The notes below the pieces were generated by a model that saw only the letters and a list, made by a program, of their open reading frames with translations, was not told the origin of the DNA and ran no database searches. The translations under genes and the position numbers were made by a program. Shown here one piece after another: positions 5,835 through 11,234 of a stretch of 34,447 bases of DNA. Source of the stretch: a virus; the IMG/VR virus record IMGVR_UViG_3300025759_000322, positions 1-34,447 of that record. One strand, written 5' to 3'. Within the stretch, counting starts at the first letter, position 1. The number at the start of each line of letters is the position of its first letter.

Positions 5835-6190
5835 TGAAAACTTTAGTATTAGCATCAGCACTAACACTGGCTGCAACAGCAGCAACATCTGCTGATCTTA
5901 TTGGTGGCTTGACGTTTGACACAGAAACAGACGTTAGCTACACCACAGGTGTAGAAGAATGGTCTGCTACTTTTACCCCAGAGCTAGGTTGGGGAATGTA
6001 TGGCATTGACTTGGGAGTGTCAACTACAGTTGACATCATGGGTCTAGATCAAGAACAGATTTTTAAAGGTCTGGACTTTAAAGCTGAGTATGAACTATAT
6101 AGCACAGGTATAAAAGCCTACGGCAAAGTATCTTCAGATGCAGATTTTCAATTCGGTGATATTACTGTCGGTGCTAAACTATCTTTTTAA
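5834..6190 (+). CDS. exported small beta-barrel-like (porin-like) protein
   Basis: A 118-residue protein with a clear Sec signal peptide (MKTLVLASALTLAATAATSA, cleavage expected after Ala20). The mature part is made of alternating polar/apolar beta stretches (YTTGVEEWSATFTPELGW, IDLGVSTTVDIMG, FKAEYELYSTGIKAYGKV, FQFGDITVGAKLSF) and ends in a C-terminal Phe, the usual outer-membrane barrel insertion signal. It is far shorter than a true porin, nearer the size of small 6-8-strand barrels. Its place between two holin-like genes suggests a part in outer-membrane disruption or in altering the infected cell surface, but the function is inferred only. Confidence 0.65.
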   Translation: MKTLVLASALTLAATAATSADLIGGLTFDTETDVSYTTGVEEWSATFTPELGWGMYGIDLGVSTTVDIMGLDQEQIFKGLDFKAEYELYSTGIKAYGKVSSDADFQFGDITVGAKLSF

Positions 6191-6202
6191 GGAGTAAGGC
6201 AA

Positions 6203-6589
6203 ATGATACAGGCATTAGTAGGACCAATATCTAGTTTAGTAGGAACATGGCTCAACGGAAAAGTTGAAACAAAGGCTGCAGAAACTAAAGCAAAGGTTGC
6301 TAAAGCTGAAGCTGAAGCACAGATTATGTTAAGTCGAGCTACAAGTGAAGCTGATTGGGAAAAGATTATGGCTCAAGGTAGCCAGAACTCTTGGAAAGAC
6401 GAATGGCTAACTATCTTATTTTCAATCCCATTGATCTTAGTATTCATCGGGGATTTTGGTAGAGAGATTGTAGCTAATGGCTTTGTGGCTTTAGAGACAA
6501 TGCCTGAGTGGTATCAGTACACACTTGGGGTGATTGTAGCTGCAAGCTTTGGTGTACGTTCAGCAACTAAATTCTTTGGGAAAAAATAA
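6203..6589 (+). CDS. holin of the GTA three-TM type
   Basis: A 128-residue protein starting MIQALVGPISSLVGTWLNGK. A hydrophobic N-terminus, an Ala/Lys/Glu-rich helix (about 22-50) and two strong TM segments (about 69-86, LTILFSIPLILVFIGDFG; about 105-122, YQYTLGVIVAASFGVRSA) match the holin family of gene transfer agents (GTA_holin_3TM), which forms inner-membrane holes for endolysin release. GGAG lies eight bases ahead of the start, and the stop overlaps the start of the endolysin. The family is common in alphaproteobacterial phages and GTAs, one of the host hints here. Confidence 0.82.
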   Translation: MIQALVGPISSLVGTWLNGKVETKAAETKAKVAKAEAEAQIMLSRATSEADWEKIMAQGSQNSWKDEWLTILFSIPLILVFIGDFGREIVANGFVALETMPEWYQYTLGVIVAASFGVRSATKFFGKK

Positions 6590-7104
6590 TGCATAAGAAC
6601 TTTGACAAATGTTTATCTATGTTATTACATCACGAAGGTGGATTTGTAAATCACCCAAAAGATCCGGGCGGCATGACAAATCTTGGAGTTACCAAGAAAG
6701 TATATGAAGCTTGGGTAGGTAAAGAAGTAGATGAAGAAACAATGAGGGGGCTTACTTTTATAGATGTAGCCCCTTTATATAAAAAGAAGTACTGGGATAA
6801 AGTTCGGGGGGACGATCTTCCTTCTGGTGTAGATTGGTGCGCCTTTGATTGGGCTGTTAACTCTGGTTCTGGTCGCCCTGCTAAAGCAATTCAACGTGCA
6901 GTAGGAGCAACAGCAGATGGGGCTATTGGTCCTATGACACTTCAGTCTGTTATGAATAATGACCCGGAAATGATTATAGGTAGTGTGTATGATCAACGTC
7001 AAAAGTTTTACGAGTCTTTAAAAACCTTTGAAACCTTTGGTCGTGGTTGGACTAGGCGTAACAAAGAAACATTAACCCAAGCATTGGACATGTTAGATGA
7101 GTAG
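6589..7104 (+). CDS. endolysin, GH108 family with PG-binding C-terminus
   Basis: A 171-residue lysozyme-type enzyme that cuts the glycan chains of peptidoglycan. The catalytic Glu is E16 in LLHHEGGF, followed by the typical HPKDPGGMTNLGVTKKVYE. The C-terminal half (CAFDWAVNSGSGRPAKAIQRAVGATADGAIGPMT) matches the predicted peptidoglycan-binding domain paired with GH108. The length is normal for the family. No signal peptide is present, so release should depend on the holins directly upstream. The start overlaps the holin stop and the end overlaps the next gene by eight bases. Confidence 0.93.
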   Translation: MHKNFDKCLSMLLHHEGGFVNHPKDPGGMTNLGVTKKVYEAWVGKEVDEETMRGLTFIDVAPLYKKKYWDKVRGDDLPSGVDWCAFDWAVNSGSGRPAKAIQRAVGATADGAIGPMTLQSVMNNDPEMIIGSVYDQRQKFYESLKTFETFGRGWTRRNKETLTQALDMLDE

Positions 7105-7393
7105 CACTCCTGAACGAGTTAAAACTAAAATGAAAGAAGAGGGGCTAAAAGGTGTAAACAAACCTAAACGTACCCCTGACCACCCTAAGAAGTCACATTG
7201 TGTGATGGCAAAGGAAGGCAGCACATATAAGTTTATTCGTTTTGGTCAGCAAGGTGTAAGTGGTGCAGGTAAAAACCCTAAGTCTGCTAAAGATAAAGCA
7301 CGTAAGAAAAGCTACTATGCCAGACATAATGCACAGGACTCTAAGCCAAGTAAGTTAAGTGCTCGTTACTGGAGTCATAAAGTCAAGTGGTAA
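7097..7393 (+). CDS. conserved basic phage protein (DUF6321-like)
   Basis: A 98-residue lysine-rich protein. The conserved features are SHCVMAKEGSTYKFIRFGQQ, GAGKNPKSAKDKARKKSY and the terminal RYWSHKVKW. This pattern recurs in marine phages and I associate it, from memory, with DUF6321. The role is unknown. The high positive charge suggests contact with DNA or with the capsid interior. It overlaps the endolysin stop by eight bases and heads a run of small basic proteins. Confidence 0.7.
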   Translation: MSSTPERVKTKMKEEGLKGVNKPKRTPDHPKKSHCVMAKEGSTYKFIRFGQQGVSGAGKNPKSAKDKARKKSYYARHNAQDSKPSKLSARYWSHKVKW

Positions 7394-7605
7394 GTTTGAT
7401 TTCACATTTTCCTTTACCTGCTATGCCTTTTGATACGCATACAAATATAGTCTTTGAATCTGGTAAAAGTGAACTGGTAAAAGAAACGGCAGCAGCCGTA
7501 GATAAAAAGGCAGATAAGTACAGATATGAAAGTGCTTATGCCTATCATCCTTATAATAGACAACAATTAAGACAGGGTGAAACCGTAGACTTTGTAGTAG
7601 CATAA
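7387..7605 (+). CDS. small hypothetical protein
   Basis: A 72-residue product from a GTG at 7387 overlapping the upstream stop. A later ATG at 7423 (MPFDTHTNIVFESGKSELVK) would give a 60-residue protein and is also possible. GGAG at 7371-7374 is slightly far from the GTG. The sequence is polar, with the tail RQQLRQGETVDFVVA. No family recognised. Confidence 0.5.
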   Translation: MVSLISHFPLPAMPFDTHTNIVFESGKSELVKETAAAVDKKADKYRYESAYAYHPYNRQQLRQGETVDFVVA

Positions 7606-7616
7606 GGAGAATAATC

Positions 7617-7769
7617 ATGCCTACAGTAGGAAAAAAAGAATACCCTTACACAAATAAGGGGATGGCTCAAGCAAAAGCTGCAGCCAAGAAATCAGGTAAA
7701 CCAATGAAGAAAAAATCTGGTTATAACAAAGGTGGCATGGCAAAATGCGGTGCTTCATATAAAGGGTAA
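7617..7769 (+). CDS. very small basic phage protein
   Basis: A 50-residue protein starting MPTVGKKEYPYTNKGMAQAK and ending KSGYNKGGMAKCGASYKG. AAGGAG lies about seven bases ahead of the ATG. Lys, Gly, Ala and Met dominate. The YNKGGMAK segment is of a type repeatedly seen at the ends of marine phage virion proteins (compare GPMNKGGLMKKK at the end of the 1448-residue protein here). Function unknown. Confidence 0.68.
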   Translation: MPTVGKKEYPYTNKGMAQAKAAAKKSGKPMKKKSGYNKGGMAKCGASYKG

Positions 7770-7774
7770 AACAA

Positions 7775-8311
7775 ATGGCTGTATCACTACGTACATATCT
7801 AAACAACAAACTAAAAGAAAAGGGTATGACTGTTGCCCAAGCTAAAAAGAATGCAGGTAAATACAAAAGTATTGCTGCAGCTAAAAAAGCAGGTTCACTA
7901 TACTATACCGATAAGAACGGTAAAGTAATGGCTGCTGTATATGCAGAAGATCTTAAAAAGCCTGTTCGTCCAAAAGCACGACCAGAACCTAAAGTAGCAA
8001 AGACTGCTTCTCAACCTAAAGTAACAACTAGCACACTTAGTGATACTAGAGGTGGTCGAGGCGATGGCACAATGGAAAGAAACAAACGTCTTCTAGATCC
8101 AAAGTCTCCACAAAATAAATCTAAACCTAAAAACAAACCTAGCTTAAAACAGAGAATATTAGCTGTACCAAACCCTTTTCTAAAGAATGATAAAGCTAAA
8201 GCATCTAAATGGAAAACTTGGTTTAATAAAAACAAAGGTGATTATCAAAAACCTAATGGCGACATTAATATGAATAAAGCTATGAAAGATTTTAAGAAAT
8301 CTATTAAGTAG
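7775..8311 (+). CDS. basic hypothetical protein, possibly virion-associated
   Basis: A 178-residue protein starting MAVSLRTYLNNKLKEKGMTV. The N-terminal third has a compact helix-strand unit (AQAKKNAGKYKSIAAAKKAG, SLYYTDKNGKVMAAVYAEDLK). The rest is a Lys/Pro-rich low-complexity linker, then a helical C-terminus (NPFLKNDKAKASKWKTWFNK). The very high Lys content suggests DNA binding or packing with the genome. It is the last gene before an internal promoter, so the transcription unit may end or be reinforced here. Confidence 0.6.
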   Translation: MAVSLRTYLNNKLKEKGMTVAQAKKNAGKYKSIAAAKKAGSLYYTDKNGKVMAAVYAEDLKKPVRPKARPEPKVAKTASQPKVTTSTLSDTRGGRGDGTMERNKRLLDPKSPQNKSKPKNKPSLKQRILAVPNPFLKNDKAKASKWKTWFNKNKGDYQKPNGDINMNKAMKDFKKSIK

Positions 8312-8324
8312 CTGCATATCGGGG

Positions 8325-8353
8325 TTGCAATATTATCTGTAGTATGTTATAAC
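8325..8353 (+). promoter_or_regulatory. internal rightward promoter
   Basis: TTGCAA (8325-8330), 17-base spacer, TATAAC (8348-8353) in the gap before the DUF1127 gene. The box continues as TATAACTA, like the promoters at 5362 and 18845. The start would be about 8360, immediately before a hairpin. Confidence 0.55.
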
Positions 8354-8365
8354 TAAATGTGTAAA

Positions 8366-8410
8366 ACTATCTCCATAAAAGGCAGGAATGCCTAAACATA
8401 AAGGAGATAG
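8366..8410 (+). promoter_or_regulatory. 5' leader hairpin that buries the ribosome site
   Basis: CTATCTCC (8367-8374) pairs perfectly with GGAGATAG (8403-8410), which contains the Shine-Dalgarno site of the DUF1127 gene. Inside is a second hairpin, AGGCA (8380-8384) / TGCCT (8389-8393), with a GGAA (GNRA-type) loop. The folded form would block translation initiation at 8414. Confidence 0.65.
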
Positions 8411-8413
8411 AAC

Positions 8414-8554
8414 ATGTTTAAACGATTTGTAAAAGCAATCCAAAAAGGCCAAGAACGTAGGGCAGCATACTGGCAACTAAAGAATATGTCAGATAAACAA
8501 CTACGTGATATAGGAGTGTCTCGTGCCGAAATCGAAAGCAAAGTCTACCGTTAA
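8414..8554 (+). CDS. DUF1127 (YjiS-like) small Arg-rich protein
   Basis: A 46-residue protein, MFKRFVKAIQKGQERRAAYW followed by QLKNMSDKQLRDIGVSRAEI and a short tail. The second segment is the hallmark of DUF1127: L-x-x-(L/M)-SD-x-QL-x-DIG-(V/L)-(S/T)-R-x-(D/E)-I. In Alphaproteobacteria such proteins are abundant small regulators linked to growth and nutrient responses, possibly through RNA binding. That role is literature knowledge, not visible here. It has its own promoter and a ribosome-site hairpin upstream and overlaps the next gene by 32 bases, so it is regulated apart from its neighbours. Confidence 0.85.
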   Translation: MFKRFVKAIQKGQERRAAYWQLKNMSDKQLRDIGVSRAEIESKVYR

Positions 8555-8708
8555 TGCGGCAGGAAATTATACTAAGCCTAGTATGCGTAAACGTCTTGTT
8601 GCATCCGTTAAAGCAGGTAGCAGTGGTGGAAAGCCCGGACAGTGGTCGGCTCGTAAAGCCCAAATGGTCGCAAAGCAGTACAAAGCAAAAGGGGGAGGGT
8701 ACAAATGA
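8523..8708 (+). CDS. small conserved basic phage protein
   Basis: A 61-residue protein from a GTG start at 8523, with GGAG six bases upstream, inside the 3' end of the DUF1127 gene in another frame. The conserved tail GGKPGQWSARKAQMVAKQYK, ending in GGGY, is a motif I know from many marine phage proteins, but I cannot name its family safely. Lys/Arg/Gly-rich; role unknown. The stop overlaps the next start as ATGA. Confidence 0.7.
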   Translation: MPKSKAKSTVNAAGNYTKPSMRKRLVASVKAGSSGGKPGQWSARKAQMVAKQYKAKGGGYK

Positions 8709-8779
8709 AACGTTATATTAAAAGACTATGGTGTGCAATAATCAATCGTAGGTGCAACCCACAATGTGAGTGCTGCTAG
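8705..8779 (+). CDS. 24-residue cysteine-rich microprotein
   Basis: MKRYIKRLWCAIINRRCNPQ followed by CECC: five cysteines in 24 residues with a basic amphipathic N-terminus. The ATG overlaps the upstream stop (ATGA) and the stop codon directly abuts the start of the next gene, so the frame exactly fills the junction. This argues that it is translated. The CxxxCxCC tail could bind metal or attach to a membrane; there is no direct evidence. Confidence 0.5.
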   Translation: MKRYIKRLWCAIINRRCNPQCECC

Positions 8780-9055
8780 TTGGCACTTGCTAAATCTCAA
8801 AAGAGCTTAAAGTCTTGGGGAAAACAGAAGTGGCGTACTAAAAGTGGCAAGCCTAGTGCTAAAACTGGTGAACGTTATTTACCTGATAAGGCTATTAAGT
8901 CTCTTAGCAATGCTGAGTACGCCTCTACAACCGCAGCTAAACGAAAAGGCAGTAAGGCAGGTAAGCAGCATGTGGCTCAACCTAAAAGCATCGCAAAGAA
9001 AACCAAACCCTTTAGAGCCGCCAAGGGTGGAGTGGTGAGAAAGAAAAAGAAATGA
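8780..9055 (+). CDS. conserved basic phage protein (DUF5872-like)
   Basis: A 91-residue protein from a TTG start at 8780, directly after the preceding stop. KSQKSLKSWGKQKWRTKSGK, TGERYLPDKAIKSLS, AKRKGSKAGKQHVAQPK and IAKKT follow the conserved order of a family I recall as DUF5872, of unknown function. The TTG start is favoured because homologues of this type begin shortly before the SLKSW segment and no ATG is available there. It overlaps the small terminase start by four bases, and the genetic context suggests a role near packaging or head assembly. Confidence 0.7.
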   Translation: MALAKSQKSLKSWGKQKWRTKSGKPSAKTGERYLPDKAIKSLSNAEYASTTAAKRKGSKAGKQHVAQPKSIAKKTKPFRAAKGGVVRKKKK

Positions 9056-9417
9056 GTCGTAACCTTACAGAAAAACAACAGAAATTTTTAGATGTACTAT
9101 TTGAAGAAGCCCAAGGTAACTTAGCTCAAGCAAGAAAACTTGCAGGTTATGCTGAGACTGTCGCAACATCTTCTGTTGTAAACTCTTTACAGGAAGAGAT
9201 TGCAGATTTAACAAAACGATTTATTGCTTCTAGTGCTACTAAAGCTGCTTATTCTATGAAACATATTATGGATAACCCTACAGATTTGGGCAACAAAGAA
9301 AAAATGGCAGCAGCTAAAGATGTTTTAGATCGTAGTGGATTTAAAGCTACTGATAAAGTAGAAGTAACTGCAGCAAGCCCCCTGTTTATTTTACCCCCTA
9401 AAAATGAAGAAGATTAA
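9052..9417 (+). CDS. terS: terminase small subunit
   Basis: A 121-residue protein starting MSRNLTEKQQKFLDVLFEEA. The LTEKQQKFLDVLFEEAQGNL-AQARKLAGYAE segment is the classic N-terminal helix-turn-helix of phage small terminases, which recognise packaging sites on the phage genome. The remaining helices would form the oligomerisation core, and the Pro/acidic tail (PPKNEED) would contact the large subunit. Its position directly upstream of the large-terminase reading frames supports the call. Four-base overlap with the gene before it. Confidence 0.82.
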   Translation: MSRNLTEKQQKFLDVLFEEAQGNLAQARKLAGYAETVATSSVVNSLQEEIADLTKRFIASSATKAAYSMKHIMDNPTDLGNKEKMAAAKDVLDRSGFKATDKVEVTAASPLFILPPKNEED

Positions 9418-9820
9418 TAAAACATGGACATTACCTGCACCCAAACCAGAAGAAGAGTTTGAGTGGAGAAAAGTAGTAAGAGTTGGAAGAGTAGTGCCAT
9501 TTGGGTATAGACAAGACCCTGATGATTGTGATATACTATTACCTATCCCAAAAGAGTTAGATCTCTTAGAGGAAGCAAAAACATACCTAAAACAATATAG
9601 TTATAGAGATGTGTCTGCTTGGTTAAGTGAACAATCAGGTAGGTATATCTCTCATGTAGGTCTAATGAAAAGAGTTTCAATTGAAAGAAAACGTCAGAGA
9701 GAAGCTTCAAACCAACGCCACCTTGCTGAAAAATACAAAACGGCCCTCCAAAAAGCGGAAAAACTCGAAGCCGAAAGGCTCGGTGGAAAAGAAACAAGAA
9801 CCTGTTCAAGTCCAATATGA
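9404..9820 (+). CDS. N-terminal part of a split large terminase, or separate packaging protein
   Basis: A 138-residue product starting MKKINKTWTLPAPKPEEEFE. It contains VVRVGRVVPFGY, a helical region ending YSYRDVSAWLSEQSGRYISH (a helix-turn-helix-like unit) and a Lys/Glu coiled region (AEKYKTALQKAEKLEAERLG). From memory, this block forms the N-terminus of one-piece large terminases in related marine phages, directly ahead of the segment equivalent to PNPGPQTEFLAS. Here the ATPase lies in the +1 frame and the frame stops at 9820 after ETRTCSSPI. It could reflect a real gene split, programmed +1 frameshifting, or a sequence error in an A-rich run. Confidence 0.6.
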   Translation: MKKINKTWTLPAPKPEEEFEWRKVVRVGRVVPFGYRQDPDDCDILLPIPKELDLLEEAKTYLKQYSYRDVSAWLSEQSGRYISHVGLMKRVSIERKRQREASNQRHLAEKYKTALQKAEKLEAERLGGKETRTCSSPI

Positions 9821-11225
9821 AGAGGACTTTAGTTACAGGGAAGTTATATTTGAACCTAATCCCGGCCCACAGACAGAGTTCTTAGCCTCTACAGAGCAAG
9901 AGGTTCTATACGGTGGTAGTGCAGGTGGTGGTAAGTCTTACAGCCTAGTCGCAGATCCTGTACGATACTTTAACAATCCTAATGCTAGAATGTTAATAGT
10001 ACGTAGGAGCACTGAAGAGCTACGAGAACTTATCTCTGTATCTAAACAACTTTACCCTAAAGCTGTTCCGGGAATTAGATTTATGGAACGAGACAAGACT
10101 TGGGTAGCACCATCAGGTGCAACACTGTGGATGTCTTATCTTGATCGTGACGATGATGTTATGCGTTACCAAGGTCAAGCATTTAACTGGATTGGTTTTG
10201 ACGAACTTACTCAATGGCCTACCCCCTATCCGTGGAACTATATGCGTTCTCGTTTAAGGAGTACAAGAGCTAGTGGGCTACCGTTATACATGAGAGCCAC
10301 AAGTAACCCCGGTGGCCCCGGACACCAATGGGTTAAAAAAACTTTTATTGATCCCACCTCTCCTAACAAACCTTTTTGGGCTACTGACCCAGAAACTGGA
10401 GAAACAATATGTTGGCCCAAGGGACATACAAAAGAAGGTGATCCCCTGTTTAAACGCAGGTTTATTCCTGCAACTTTGTTTGACAATCCCTACTTAGCAG
10501 AAGATGGTATGTATGAAGCTAATCTTCTGTCGTTACCAGAGCATCAACGTAGACAGCTTTTAGAAGGTGATTGGGATATAAATGAAGGGGCAGCATTCCC
10601 TGAGTTTAACAGGCAGATACATGTAGTACCTCCATATGATATACCTAATAGTTGGGCTAAATTTAGAGCTTGTGATTATGGGTACGGTTCTCATACTGGA
10701 GTTGTCTGGATTGCTGTTACACCGTCTGAACAACTTGTAGTATATAGAGAGTTGTATGTAAGTAAAGTTATTGCTACTGATTTAGCTGAAATGATCTTAG
10801 ACTTAGAAGATGGAGAAAAGATACGGTATGGAGTTCTTGACTCTTCTCTTTGGCATAATCGTGGTGATACTGGCCCTAGCCTTGCTGAACAAATGATTAT
10901 GAGAGGCTGTAGGTGGCGACCTGCAGATAGATCTAAAGGTTCTCGTGTTGCAGGTAAAAATGAAATACATAGAAGACTTCAAGTTGATGAGTTTACTGAA
11001 GAGCCAAGACTTGTATTTTTTAATAATTGCCTTAACACCATATCTCAATTACCTGCACTACCTCTTGATAAAAATAACCCAGAAGATGTAGACACACATG
11101 CAGAAGATCACTTGTACGATGCTTTAAGGTACGGTGTGATGACTAGGCCACGTAGCAGTCTCTTTGATTACAATCCTGCTACATCAACAGGTTTTCAAGC
11201 AAGCGACCCGACTTTCGGTTATTAA
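9783..11225 (+). CDS. terL: terminase large subunit, ATPase and nuclease
   Basis: A 480-residue motor protein that pumps DNA into the procapsid and cuts it. Walker A GGSAGGGKS (44-52), Walker B with acidic pair WIGFDE (D140-E141), then the RNase H-like nuclease domain with candidate metal ligands D298 (CDYGYG), D353 (VLDSS) and D446 (YDALRYG). The frame stays open upstream to 9681, but those residues overlap the coding frame of the preceding gene and look unconserved. GTG at 9783 is a tentative start with a weak AAAGG site. If the preceding frame is the true N-terminus, this protein is its continuation by a +1 shift. Confidence 0.88.
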   Translation: MEKKQEPVQVQYEEDFSYREVIFEPNPGPQTEFLASTEQEVLYGGSAGGGKSYSLVADPVRYFNNPNARMLIVRRSTEELRELISVSKQLYPKAVPGIRFMERDKTWVAPSGATLWMSYLDRDDDVMRYQGQAFNWIGFDELTQWPTPYPWNYMRSRLRSTRASGLPLYMRATSNPGGPGHQWVKKTFIDPTSPNKPFWATDPETGETICWPKGHTKEGDPLFKRRFIPATLFDNPYLAEDGMYEANLLSLPEHQRRQLLEGDWDINEGAAFPEFNRQIHVVPPYDIPNSWAKFRACDYGYGSHTGVVWIAVTPSEQLVVYRELYVSKVIATDLAEMILDLEDGEKIRYGVLDSSLWHNRGDTGPSLAEQMIMRGCRWRPADRSKGSRVAGKNEIHRRLQVDEFTEEPRLVFFNNCLNTISQLPALPLDKNNPEDVDTHAEDHLYDALRYGVMTRPRSSLFDYNPATSTGFQASDPTFGY

Positions 11226-11234
11226 GGAAACAAT

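Noticed and set aside
6598-6630. TTGACA followed by a TATTAC-like box at the start of the endolysin gene
   Set aside because: It lies inside coding sequence, the second box is poor, and no leader or structure follows it, unlike the other promoters.
9681-9782. Upstream extension of the terminase frame from a TTG at 9681
   Set aside because: These residues are the out-of-frame reading of the coiled segment of the preceding gene, are Lys/Asn low complexity, and lack a ribosome site.
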